64,000 nt of DNA, taken from Promethearchaeia archaeon (GTDB lineage Archaea > Asgardarchaeota > Lokiarchaeia > Sigyniarchaeales > SOKP01). The translations under genes and the position numbers were made by a program. Position 1 is the first letter of the stretch; each line of letters opens with the position of its first letter. Shown piece by piece: positions 43,685 through 52,332 of the stretch. Location: assembly GCA_029856045.1 (NCBI GenBank), contig JAHQWG010000035.1, positions 62,001 to 126,000 of the forward strand, given 5' to 3'. The notes under the pieces were generated by a model. That model made no database searches and was not told the DNA's origin. It was given only the letters and a program-made list of their open reading frames with translations.

Positions 43685-44161
43685 CTAACCATAATATATA
43701 AGCAAATTATTAAATAATGAAATTCCTGTTAAGATAATTCCAATCAAGATAAAAATGACATTCCATTTAAAGTCGTCATAAGGTATATTGGATATTTTTT
43801 TATTATTAAATAGTAAAGGGATGCCAGTCGGATTTAATGCATCCAATAATATATGAATTTCAAAAATAAACCACATTGAAATGGCTAAAAATATTGAAAA
43901 AGGAAGATTAATTAAAATTCCAAATAATCCTAAGATTATTGCCAATCCGATAAGTAATGGAGAGAGTGGAGAGTGTGTCCAAAAATATCTTTTATGTTTA
44001 ATAAACAATTTATAATCAAGGATATCATTTATTATTCCCGCTTCAAAATAAATTGGCAACATAAAAAAATAAATAACTCCAATATTTTGAAAAAAATTAA
44101 AAATTGTTAATAAAAAAGAGCCGATTCCAAGACTCATAAATCTATGAGAGTTTTTTTTCAT
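43685..44161 (-). CDS. Membrane-bound hydrolase-like protein of the YdjM/DUF1286 type
   Basis: 158 residues with about four membrane helices. The family-type motif is KRYFWTHSPLSPLLIG, where HS follows a Thr as in the RxxTHS signature, and a second His/Asp motif, IHILLDALNPTGIPLLF. These two elements characterise membrane metal-dependent hydrolases of the YdjM/COG1988 group. The N terminus starts MKKNSHRFMSLGIG, giving the extra early His. ATG start. Enzyme substrate unknown; family members are poorly characterised. Confidence 0.7.
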   Translation of the reverse strand: MKKNSHRFMSLGIGSFLLTIFNFFQNIGVIYFFMLPIYFEAGIINDILDYKLFIKHKRYFWTHSPLSPLLIGLAIILGLFGILINLPFSIFLAISMWFIFEIHILLDALNPTGIPLLFNNKKISNIPYDDFKWNVIFILIGIILTGISLFNNLLIYYG

Positions 44162-44259
44162 TTTATCTTCTTATTTATTGTTTTCTAAATAAAAAATTCC
44201 AATTTTTAGAAAGAATATATACTCCTTATTATTAAAGAAAAATGTTTTCTTTTTTTTTA

Positions 44260-44267
44260 TTTAAATA
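44260..44267 (+). promoter_or_regulatory. TATA element TTTAAATA of the amidotransferase gene
   Basis: Preceded by a T-run, 46 bases before the ATG at 44314; same element as at the other promoters here. Confidence 0.55.
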
Positions 44268-44313
44268 GATCTATTTTATTTTTCACATAAATTTCCAAAA
44301 TTATTAAAAAGAG

Positions 44314-45462
44314 ATGTTTAGTTTGCAAATTGAAATACAAGAAAATACATTTTATTGTAAAAAATGTATTAATCATAAAGGATGTATCAGCGTAGAGATA
44401 GGAAGTGATGGCATTTGCAATCACTGTAAAGAACCTGATAAACATTTTGTTGTCCCAATATCACCCGAATTAAAAGAGCAAAAACGTAAAGAAATGGAAA
44501 AAATCCTAAAAAAAATAAAAGCCAAACATAGAAATCGGGAATATGACTGTGTGATTGGTTTTTCTGGAGGAAAAGATTCTACATATCTGTTGTACATTCT
44601 TGCCGTTAAATATGGACTTAATGTTCTTGCAGTTTCAGTAAATTCAGGTTATATGAATAAGGTTGCTTTAAATAATATTAAACAAACGATTAAAAACTTA
44701 GGTGTAGAGCATATTTTTATTAAACCACCAATAGAAGTATTCACTAAATTATATCGCTGGCACATTATTAACTATGATTCTAACGATTTACCTATGATGA
44801 AGAAAATCTGTGATAATTGCACTGATCTTATTGACTCGCTTGTGATTAAAGAAGCAGCACGTAGGGGAATCCCTTATGTTTTTATTGGGCTTTCGCCAGA
44901 CGAGAATGCAAGACATTTCTTTGAAATTCCTAAAGAAAAATTAAATCATTCCTTGTTACCTAAACATTGGAAATCTGATTTTTATAGTAATGAGGATAGA
45001 AAATGGTGGTGGGATCCAAATGAATTTGGATCAAAAAAGGCACCTCGATTGTTATTTCCTCTTCACATCTGGCCGTACAATGAGAAGGAAGTCATTGCAA
45101 CGGTTGAGAGAGCAGGTCTCGTAAGGAGAGGTAAAGCTGATCCTCTAAAAACTAATTGCATTCTTATCTGGGCTATAGGTATGTATGATATAATGCGATT
45201 TGGACACCATATGTATAGACTACAAATCGCAAAATTGGTACGACAGGGATTAGGAGACAGAGAGCATTGGTTGGAGATTTTTAACAGGTTAGAACCTCTC
45301 GTAGCGAATGGTGAGTTCAATACTCAACAATTAGATCGTTTTTTTAAGCAAATAGGTATGACAAGAGATGAATTGATAGAATTAGCTCGATTTAAACGGA
45401 AAAATGATCCTCGAAGGGATAATATTGAGAATGCTATGAAATTAAAAGGAATTTCCTTATAG
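44314..45462 (+). CDS. N-acetyl sugar amidotransferase (PP-loop family)
   Basis: 382 residues, the usual length for the WbuX/LegZ/PseA-like amidotransferases (TIGR03573 type). These convert an acyl-sugar into an amidine, using ammonia from a partner and ATP via an N-type PP-loop. Cys pairs near the N terminus (CKKC ... GICNHC) form a zinc site, the PP-loop is IGFSGGKDSTYLLY, and the domain continues with LNVLAVSVNSGYMNK, KKICDNCTDL and a second-half helical region. ATG start. No other sugar-biosynthesis genes adjoin, so the sugar is unknown; the product is likely a component of surface glycans or N-glycans. Confidence 0.85.
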   Translation: MFSLQIEIQENTFYCKKCINHKGCISVEIGSDGICNHCKEPDKHFVVPISPELKEQKRKEMEKILKKIKAKHRNREYDCVIGFSGGKDSTYLLYILAVKYGLNVLAVSVNSGYMNKVALNNIKQTIKNLGVEHIFIKPPIEVFTKLYRWHIINYDSNDLPMMKKICDNCTDLIDSLVIKEAARRGIPYVFIGLSPDENARHFFEIPKEKLNHSLLPKHWKSDFYSNEDRKWWWDPNEFGSKKAPRLLFPLHIWPYNEKEVIATVERAGLVRRGKADPLKTNCILIWAIGMYDIMRFGHHMYRLQIAKLVRQGLGDREHWLEIFNRLEPLVANGEFNTQQLDRFFKQIGMTRDELIELARFKRKNDPRRDNIENAMKLKGISL

Positions 45463-45525
45463 CTTTATTTTCTTTTTTTTGTCTTTGGTCTTCTTTTTAT
45501 TAAAATATTTATTTAAAAACTATTT

Positions 45526-46746
45526 TCAGTAAACAAGATCCACTATTTTTTCTGCTTCAGGAATTAATTGTAGTTTAGGATTTAATTTTCCTTTTTCTAG
45601 ATTAAATATTATATGATCTTCAAATAATTCTCCTGATGGTGTGATAACTCTTTTCCAACTTGGAATATATCCTCTAACTTTAAATCCAACATCACAAAAT
45701 ATTCTTTGATGATTAGGTTTATAGGCTGATACAAAACATTCAATATAACGAACTTTTTTTTCAGAAGCATATCGTTTAAGTTCTTTAAGTAAGACAAACA
45801 ATTCAATATCATTATTCACATTATACTTAATCTTTTCGATGTTTTCAACAGTTGGTGTATATAAGAATTTGATATTGGAATCTGTTTCTAAAATCTTAAT
45901 TATAACCTTATGATATCCAAATTTATCAATTTCTTCATAAATTTTTACACTTTTTCTATTCCAAATCTTCCTATCTAAATTAAAATCATATTGAACTATT
46001 GGTTCTAAATAGTTTGCCTCTTCAAGATTATATTGTTTTTGAATAAATGAATATATCTTATTTATCTCTGGTATTAGAACAGGATTTTTTTTCCGTAAAG
46101 AAGATAAAACTTTCTCTGAGTAAATTGTATGGAAGATATCTGATTCTATATTATTTAAGAAAATATCCTTATTAGGTAGAAAAGCTAAGGGTTTTATACC
46201 ACAGATATTTGCTAAATATTGTGATTTTATATGAGCTGTTCGACATTCTGCGTACCATATATAAATAATATTTTTGAATGTACCCCACATTCCAATCATC
46301 GAGCCAATCATTAATTTCTTAACATTTGTAATTTTCTGATATTTCTTTTTTACTAATAACCCTCTCATATAACCTTTTTTTTGTTTTCTATTTAATACGT
46401 AAGTAAAACATCCTATAGTCTTTCCTCTAGGTGTTCTGAATAATACCCAATAATAATTTTTATTCAAAATCATCTTTTGAACTTCTACCGGATCTTCCAT
46501 TTCTTTATAAGGATATGTACCGTTATAGCAATCTTTATAAATTTCAGTTATATCATAGGCATCTTCAGGTGAAGCTAAGGTCAAACAGCAATCTAACCTA
46601 TCTAAATTTTTATCAATCTCGAAATTTAATTCCATATTTTCAGTTAGATCTGGATTAACTCCAATTTTAGTAAATTTTTCAATAAATTTTTCTGTAGAAT
46701 CTGAGGTTATCAATTTGGTTTTTATTATAAAACTACTTGAAGCCAT
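45526..46746 (-). CDS. Two-domain GNAT-type acyltransferase
   Basis: 406 residues. A GNAT fold spans roughly residues 50-200: LTLASPEDAYDITEIYKDCY, the strand WVLFRTPRGKTIGCFTYVL and a cofactor-loop region GYMRGLLVKKKYQ with the usual basic residues. A second GNAT-like part in the C-terminal third has FVLLKELKRYASEKKVRYIE and GFKVRGYIPSWKRVI. The tandem layout resembles GNAT N-acyltransferases of natural-product pathways. ATG start; the reverse TATA box (TATTTAAA, 46812-46819) lies about 66 bases upstream. It is divergent from another GNAT gene at 47085, so the pair may act together. Substrates unknown. Confidence 0.75.
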   Translation of the reverse strand: MASSSFIIKTKLITSDSTEKFIEKFTKIGVNPDLTENMELNFEIDKNLDRLDCCLTLASPEDAYDITEIYKDCYNGTYPYKEMEDPVEVQKMILNKNYYWVLFRTPRGKTIGCFTYVLNRKQKKGYMRGLLVKKKYQKITNVKKLMIGSMIGMWGTFKNIIYIWYAECRTAHIKSQYLANICGIKPLAFLPNKDIFLNNIESDIFHTIYSEKVLSSLRKKNPVLIPEINKIYSFIQKQYNLEEANYLEPIVQYDFNLDRKIWNRKSVKIYEEIDKFGYHKVIIKILETDSNIKFLYTPTVENIEKIKYNVNNDIELFVLLKELKRYASEKKVRYIECFVSAYKPNHQRIFCDVGFKVRGYIPSWKRVITPSGELFEDHIIFNLEKGKLNPKLQLIPEAEKIVDLVY

Positions 46747-47084
46747 AAAAAAATCAGCATTACTATCTTTTAATTCTTTTAAAATTTGATAGGAACTGTA
46801 TAAAATGAGGATATTTAAAGAAAAAATTAAATTACATTACTAAAAGAATTGTAAAAACTTTTCAAACATAAAAACAAATAAGATCTAAGAATTTGAATAC
46901 ATTTTATTATCAAAAATTATAATATTTAGACAAATACTATTGAATAATTATAGGTTTTAGATAATATGGTATTAAAATTTAATTAGTAAATTTCTATTTG
47001 ATTAAAAATTTTTATTTAAATATGTCTGTTTTACTCTCCTTTAAAATAAATTTAGAAATAATTTTGAAACCATAAGTGAGAAAA
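46747..47084. promoter_or_regulatory. 338-base divergent promoter region between two GNAT genes
   Basis: Carries a reverse TATA element (TATTTAAA, 46812-46819, reading TTTAAATA towards the left gene) and a forward one (TTTAAATA, 47015-47022) for the right gene. The middle (46820-47010) is AT-rich with no ORF or tRNA seen. Confidence 0.55.
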
Positions 47085-48239
47085 ATGGTATTAGAATATG
47101 AATTAGTAAAAAAAATCTATCAAACCCATGACTTAATAGAAATTGAATATGCTTTAGAATCTATCCTTGAAATTTCCGATAAACGATTGAAATCTAGAAT
47201 TGTAAGTGAAATTTTAAAATATCTAATTGAGAAATTTTTTGATAATATCTATAAAATAGCTGTTTATATCTGCCGTGATAATTCTGAAATTGTTGGATTT
47301 GTTATTGCTCAAATAGATCCTAGTTATCGAAGTTATGGTAAGTTGTGTGCTACTTTTGGATGGTTACGGGCTGATTCCTTAGAAACATGCAAAAAACTTA
47401 TGAATGCTTGTGAAAATTTTGCTAGAAAACATGGATTTCGAAAAATTAGAGGACCAATTAATTATCCAAAAGGTTTAGGTGGTATTGGAGTTCAAGTAGA
47501 TGGATTTAATGAGAAGTTATTTTATGGTGTTGCTTTCAATCCTATTAATATAGCAGATTATTTAGACAAGTTGGGATTTAAACGAGATGCCGAATATATT
47601 TGTGTTCATGTGACAGAAAAAACTTGGAAGAAGGGAAAAAAAATAGATAATAATGTTTGTTTAAGATTTCTTCCTTTAAAAGATATAATTGCAAAAGAAG
47701 AAGAGATTATGGAATTGACATCTAACGCGTTTAATTTCATTTTGCCTGATCATAGTGGAAGTGGTAGGTTTGATGAAGTTATGAGACAATATGCTGCAGT
47801 ACCAAAAACTCATTATAAATTGCCACCAAATTTTAACCCAAGAAACTATTCCGATATTCCAGAGTTTATTGAAGCATGGGAATCTTGTGACCTAGAAAAT
47901 GTAGTTACATGGGCTCCGATAGCATTTAATAGTTATACAGGAGAGATTGTTGGAGCCATCTTTTCACTTCCTGATCTTTATCAACTATGGCTTAGAGAAC
48001 CAATTACACGGGTTAATGTTGATACTGTTTTTGTTAAACCCGGTTATACAGGTAAAGGAATATTCTCTGCATTAAATAACATCGGACAGATCACTACCGG
48101 ATTCAACGGGATAAAATATATTGAAGGAACACATATCTGGAATAAGAATGAAGAAGCGGTACAGTCAATCTTTCCTCATACTAAACCTTTAAGAAAGCAT
48201 ATTATTTTTCAAAAAAGATTGCGTGCTCATAAAAAATAA
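47085..48239 (+). CDS. GNAT family acyltransferase-like protein
   Basis: About 384 residues. A GNAT domain lies in residues ~30-170 (AVYICRDNSEIVGFVIAQID, then GKLCATFGWLRADSLETCKK and KHGFRKIRGPINYPKG). The remainder includes an additional acyltransferase-like half with VDTVFVKPGYTGKGIFSALN, where the RGxGxG-type cofactor loop reads PGYTGKGI. ATG 47085 is preferred to the GTG at 47076 because the GTGAG of that codon provides the ribosome site. Divergent from the other GNAT gene. Family members acylate small molecules or proteins; the substrate cannot be inferred. Confidence 0.72.
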   Translation: MVLEYELVKKIYQTHDLIEIEYALESILEISDKRLKSRIVSEILKYLIEKFFDNIYKIAVYICRDNSEIVGFVIAQIDPSYRSYGKLCATFGWLRADSLETCKKLMNACENFARKHGFRKIRGPINYPKGLGGIGVQVDGFNEKLFYGVAFNPINIADYLDKLGFKRDAEYICVHVTEKTWKKGKKIDNNVCLRFLPLKDIIAKEEEIMELTSNAFNFILPDHSGSGRFDEVMRQYAAVPKTHYKLPPNFNPRNYSDIPEFIEAWESCDLENVVTWAPIAFNSYTGEIVGAIFSLPDLYQLWLREPITRVNVDTVFVKPGYTGKGIFSALNNIGQITTGFNGIKYIEGTHIWNKNEEAVQSIFPHTKPLRKHIIFQKRLRAHKK

Positions 48240-48252
48240 AATCAATATTCAT

Positions 48253-48951
48253 TTATTTTTTAATTATTTTATCTATTAAGTCCTTTATAACATCAGATGA
48301 TTTTCTCAGACTTATAAATCCAACTAAATGAAGACTTTTAAAAATTTTATTTTTTACTTGATAATTTACTGTGCTCATTTTAATTCCTATTTTATTACAT
48401 ACGTGTACAAAAGGGATGGAATTTATTCCCAATGCAATCATTGTTAAAATAAAAATTACTCCCACTATTACATCATCTTTTGTATTTTTTATATAAGGCC
48501 AAAATTTTTTAAAAATCTCTTGAGATTTATTAGTAAAACCTTTGTCAAATCTAAAAATTTCTTTTATTTTGTTTATTTTTTTGATAATAACGGTCTTTCT
48601 ATCTCTTTTAAAATAAGTCGGATAAAAAATCGCTGCTTGCTTTAAAATTTCAGTAAATTCTTTTTTATTTGAATTGATCTTTTCTATAAAATCAGCAATT
48701 CTAATATCAAATCCTTTTGCTTTAAAAACCATATAAATTATTACTGGGGCTAACTTTTTTGGTGACCTTGATTTAGTTCCTTTTCTCATCTGTTTCCATA
48801 TCTGTAAAAAAATCTGAAAACATTCTTCATATAAGTTTGGATATTTTGCCAAATCCAAAATAATTATCAATTTGTTTAAAATTAATTCAAAACTATCAAT
48901 TACAGTTTTCTCATAGTAAGAATATTGAATAAATTGTTCAGATTTGCTCAT
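48253..48951 (-). CDS. TFB-like cyclin-fold protein lacking the zinc ribbon
   Basis: 232 residues. It aligns by eye with the cyclin repeats of the TFB-like protein at 17048-18304. Shared segments include KGTKSRSPKKLAPVI (KGTKGRAPEKLVPVI in the other), YFKRDRKTVIIKKIN, FWPYIKNTKDDVI and KIGIKMSTVNYQVKNKIF. It has neither an N-terminal CxxC ribbon nor the acidic C-terminal extension. Without the ribbon it should not recruit RNA polymerase in the usual TFB way but may bind DNA or TBP, so a repressor or competitor is conceivable. ATG is 22 bases from a reverse TATA element (48973-48980), suggesting a leaderless mRNA. Confidence 0.8.
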   Translation of the reverse strand: MSKSEQFIQYSYYEKTVIDSFELILNKLIIILDLAKYPNLYEECFQIFLQIWKQMRKGTKSRSPKKLAPVIIYMVFKAKGFDIRIADFIEKINSNKKEFTEILKQAAIFYPTYFKRDRKTVIIKKINKIKEIFRFDKGFTNKSQEIFKKFWPYIKNTKDDVIVGVIFILTMIALGINSIPFVHVCNKIGIKMSTVNYQVKNKIFKSLHLVGFISLRKSSDVIKDLIDKIIKK

Positions 48952-48998
48952 GAATAGTTTTTAAATTAAAAATATTTAAATAAAAAAGAGATTTACTT

Positions 48999-50183
48999 TC
49001 ATAAGTTAAGTAATATTGGACTTTTAGGAATTTTAACTTCCGACATTATTTCTTTTTTTAAATTGTTGTCATAACGGAACTCATTACATTTATATTCCTC
49101 TAAATTTAGAGAAAATGGATAATAAAACTTACATATTGAATGATAAATAAATTGGAACCAGAGATATGGAATTTTTTTCAACATGTTATTATCATCTTGT
49201 TCAATATTATAGAAAATAAATCTCAAATCTTCAAATCCATTTTGTGTTAATGAATTTAAAGGAGGAAATGACTCATATTTCAAAAGATCTAATGATAAAT
49301 TAGAATTAGGATTATTTAAAATGAGAATTAACTTATTTTGGAAATTTTTTTCTATGTTTTTTCTTAAAATGAATTTTATAATAAAAATTGAAGAAATTAT
49401 TTTTCTTAAGAAGATAGGAAGCGTAATAGGAAATTTAATTAAAAAAATTCCCTCCTGTATTTTATCAAGAGTCCAAGACTCAATATTAATTTCATTTAAA
49501 TCTTGCATAATCATGTGAAAATTTATATGATACAACAATTGGTATAAAATCGAGATGAATTTATCATTTATTTTTGAGCCAAAATGTTTCAATTGGTTGA
49601 TATTTTTATTACCAGATATGAAGCTCTCAAATGGATCGTTATTTAATAATAGAGTTTCAATCTCTATTGCTTCTATTTCGGTTAATTTAAATATAGATTT
49701 TAAAATTTGCGTAATTGAATTATACCAAATAAAAGGATTAATCTTTGAAGGACGAACAAATAAGTTTTGATACATATCTGAATTAAAATAAATAGTATTT
49801 ACTTGAGATTTAAATATATTATGGCGAAAAAGTTCATTATTAAAATCAAAAATCACAACCGAATGATTTTTCATATTAATAATACCCAATTCTTTATCTT
49901 CCTGAAATAATTGAACATATTGAGAAATTAAAAACTCTACCAACTTAGTTTGATCTTGAAAGTGATGAATTTTGCTTGAAATAAAGATGTTTTCTTTTTT
50001 AAATACTCTATGAATAAGAGAGTAAAACACAAATGGGTTAAGATAATAGATTTTTTTTTTTGATGATTTCTGAAAAAATCTTTGCCTATTTTTGAAGTTT
50101 CTTATTAATTCCCAATCAGTTTTTTGTAATCTATTGGATATTTTACTGAAATTTTTAATCATATCAAGAAAGTTATAAGACAT
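48999..50183 (-). CDS. Degenerate HerA/FtsK-like ATPase-fold protein
   Basis: 394 residues, unknown family. The order of elements resembles HerA-type ATPases. A strand leads to the P-loop place (IFISSKIHHFQDQTK, 67-80) that has lost GxxGxGKT. Next comes VVIFDFNNELFRHN (109-122), matching the IFDFNGKYSRL of the operon protein at 26793. After that come NPFIWYNSITQIL, a helical part, a position for Walker B reading LILILNNPNSNL without Asp-Glu, and FIFYNIEQDDNNM where HerA has the Gln sensor strand. Lacking all catalytic residues, it is at most a structural or nucleotide-sensing relative. No membrane helix. A call based on pattern only. Confidence 0.5.
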   Translation of the reverse strand: MSYNFLDMIKNFSKISNRLQKTDWELIRNFKNRQRFFQKSSKKKIYYLNPFVFYSLIHRVFKKENIFISSKIHHFQDQTKLVEFLISQYVQLFQEDKELGIINMKNHSVVIFDFNNELFRHNIFKSQVNTIYFNSDMYQNLFVRPSKINPFIWYNSITQILKSIFKLTEIEAIEIETLLLNNDPFESFISGNKNINQLKHFGSKINDKFISILYQLLYHINFHMIMQDLNEINIESWTLDKIQEGIFLIKFPITLPIFLRKIISSIFIIKFILRKNIEKNFQNKLILILNNPNSNLSLDLLKYESFPPLNSLTQNGFEDLRFIFYNIEQDDNNMLKKIPYLWFQFIYHSICKFYYPFSLNLEEYKCNEFRYDNNLKKEIMSEVKIPKSPILLNL

Positions 50184-50284
50184 AAGCTTTTAAAGAAAAA
50201 ACATCATTTCATCTTTTTTTCTTTATATATTTTGATTATTATTTTCTCATAAAAGGTAATTGAACGATCAAATTTTGATGAGTA

Positions 50285-50617
50285 ATGAGTAAAACAAGTG
50301 TGTTAAAAATATTTGGAGTATTTTCAATAGGTATAATATCATTAGTGGTATTTTTCCAAGATGAAATTATGGTCCATCTTATTGATCCAATCCAAGAAAT
50401 TTTTAGATATATATTTAATTTAATTCCAGTGATATTATTTTCCGCAGCCGGAATATTTTTAATAAGCGGATTTATAAGTAAAAGGAATAGAGTAAGTTGT
50501 CTCATATTCAGTGCATTATGTTTCTTATTTGGGTTCTGGTTATCTAATCCAAGTGGTTTAGAAGATATTGCAAATATGTTTGCTGGAAGACCAGTAACTC
50601 CAAAAGGTTGGCATTAA
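50285..50617 (+). CDS. Three-helix membrane protein
   Basis: 110 residues with membrane helices near 8-25, 42-62 and 68-88 and a short soluble tail (NPSGLEDIANMFAGRP). ATG start; no ribosome site is obvious, and it may be leaderless. It is followed after 25 bases by another small membrane protein, with which it probably forms a two-gene unit. No family recognised. Confidence 0.6.
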   Translation: MSKTSVLKIFGVFSIGIISLVVFFQDEIMVHLIDPIQEIFRYIFNLIPVILFSAAGIFLISGFISKRNRVSCLIFSALCFLFGFWLSNPSGLEDIANMFAGRPVTPKGWH

Positions 50618-50642
50618 GTAAAAAAATGGGGGTAAATATAAA

Positions 50643-50900
50643 ATGTATAATTTATTTCAATTTCCAGATTTAATTGATATATTTACAAATCAATTACCTG
50701 TAAACTTGGCAGAGTTTTGGCAGTTTTTAACAGCAATTCTTTCATTATTGGGATTAACAGGACTTGTTATTTCAATTGTGTGCCTTTTACTCTCAATTAA
50801 AGTAAAATTTAAAGGATTATTGAGTTTTATGATATTTTCATTGATTTTATGTTTAATTTGCGGCTTCGATACCGGATTGATCTATTTTAAGATTATTTAA
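50643..50900 (+). CDS. Two-helix membrane protein
   Basis: 85 residues. After a ~25-residue polar/aromatic N terminus (PDLIDIFTNQLPVN) come two membrane helices (AILSLLGLTGLVISIVCLLL and LLSFMIFSLILCLICGF). ATG preceded by GGGGGT at suitable spacing. Linked to the gene just upstream. Function unknown. Confidence 0.6.
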   Translation: MYNLFQFPDLIDIFTNQLPVNLAEFWQFLTAILSLLGLTGLVISIVCLLLSIKVKFKGLLSFMIFSLILCLICGFDTGLIYFKII

Positions 50901-50972
50901 ATTAAAAATTTCTTGCTTTAAATTAATTTAAGAGGAAAATATTAACTATTTTCAATTATTCTAATTTTTTCT

Positions 50973-50980
50973 TTTAAATA
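50973..50980 (+). promoter_or_regulatory. TATA element TTTAAATA of radA
   Basis: In a T-rich context, 45 bases before the ATG at 51026, implying a leader of about 20 bases. Confidence 0.55.
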
Positions 50981-51025
50981 TCTTCATTGTATAATTATTT
51001 CAAAATTTAAGAAATTTTGATAATA

Positions 51026-52204
51026 ATGACAGAATTAAAATTAGTGAAAGGCATTCAAGCGAGACATATTAAGATTTTTACAGAGAACGGTATTACTACA
51101 GCAGAAGCTCTTGCTATGTCTGGTTTTAAGAGTATTACTGCAATGGAAGGTATTGGAGAAGCAACTTCTAAAAAACTTATTTGGAATGCCAGAAGTGCTT
51201 TGGGAATGAGTAGTTTTAAAACAATATCAGAGTTCCAAGAAAATCATGAATATATTAGCACAGGTTCTTTAAATTTTAATGCAATTTTAGGAGGTGGTAT
51301 AGAAACAGGTTTTATAACAGAAGTTTTTGGTCCATTTAAATCCGGAAAGACCAATTTAGCGCACACTTTGTGTGTTACTACACAATTACCAAAAGGAAAA
51401 GGTGGATTAAGTGGTGCTGTGATTTATATTGATACCGAAAATACATTTTCGAAAGAAAAAATCAAACGAATTACCAAGAGATTTGGTCTTAAACCCGAAA
51501 ATGTACTCCCGCACATTTTTCATGCGAGAATTTATAGTTCCGATCATCAAGCTCAAATGATTTTGGAAGCGGAGAAACTCGTAAAAGAAAAAAATGTTAG
51601 AATAATAATTTTAGATAGTTTAATGGCGCTTCTTCGAGCAGAATACATCGGAATTGGAATGCTTCCACAACGACAAGCTACATTAAATCAAATGATTCAT
51701 GCTCTTTCCAGAATTGCAGAGAGTTATAATATAGCGATCCTTGTAACAAATCAGGTTGCCCAACAAATAAAGGGAATGTTCAGCGGTATTGATGCAATTG
51801 GAGGGAATATCGTCGCTCATGGTTGCCAGATTCGGGTGATGTTTAAGACAAAAGGGTTCGCCGCGAATAGTTCTCTTGAAAGAAAGGCAATTATTGTTGA
51901 TGCACCTGATTTACCTCCTGAGGAATGCCAGTTTTATATAACTCCAGCAGGGATCTCAGATACAGAGAAAATAGATTTTTCAAGTATGGAAGAAAATATA
52001 GAACCCAAATTTATTATGGCTAATGATGAATTTACCTTAGAAAAAATTAGAGGAATAGGAAAAAACATAATGGAGAAATTGGAACAAATAGGAATTACTA
52101 CTACTGAGCAATTGAAAGATACAAATCCCGAAGATCTTGCTAAAGATTTGCCAGGTATTTCAAGTAAAAAAGTAAAAGAATGGATTGAACAAATTCCTGC
52201 TTAG
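51026..52204 (+). CDS. radA: RadA recombinase with an additional C-terminal helix-hairpin-helix
   Basis: Archaeal Rad51/RadA strand-exchange recombinase, 392 residues from ATG 51026 (the TTG at 51017 is less likely). Residues 1-60 form the N-terminal HhH domain (ITAMEGIGEATSKKLI). Walker A is GPFKSGKT (102-109), with Pro-Phe-Lys replacing the usual Glu-Phe-Gly. The Walker B region is IIILDSLMALLRAEYIG, and the L2 region and IDTENTFSKEKI are recognisable. After the core, residues ~335-392 add a second HhH unit (RGIGKNIMEKLEQIGITTTE and LPGISSKKVKEWI), not found in standard RadA. T-run terminator after the stop. Confidence 0.93.
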   Translation: MTELKLVKGIQARHIKIFTENGITTAEALAMSGFKSITAMEGIGEATSKKLIWNARSALGMSSFKTISEFQENHEYISTGSLNFNAILGGGIETGFITEVFGPFKSGKTNLAHTLCVTTQLPKGKGGLSGAVIYIDTENTFSKEKIKRITKRFGLKPENVLPHIFHARIYSSDHQAQMILEAEKLVKEKNVRIIILDSLMALLRAEYIGIGMLPQRQATLNQMIHALSRIAESYNIAILVTNQVAQQIKGMFSGIDAIGGNIVAHGCQIRVMFKTKGFAANSSLERKAIIVDAPDLPPEECQFYITPAGISDTEKIDFSSMEENIEPKFIMANDEFTLEKIRGIGKNIMEKLEQIGITTTEQLKDTNPEDLAKDLPGISSKKVKEWIEQIPA

Positions 52205-52220
52205 AAAAAATAAATCTTTC

Positions 52221-52246
52221 TTTTTTTTAATATTAATTTTTTTTTT
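52221..52246 (+). terminator. Double T-run terminator after radA
   Basis: Eight T at 52221-52228 and ten T at 52237-52246, 17 bases past the radA stop; typical archaeal T-rich termination. Confidence 0.6.
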
Positions 52247-52332
52247 AAGCTTAAATGAAAAAAACAGATAAAAATTGTTAGAATTAATTTCCTTATTATT
52301 CAAACTTTTCTGATATTTGATTATGTTTATAT

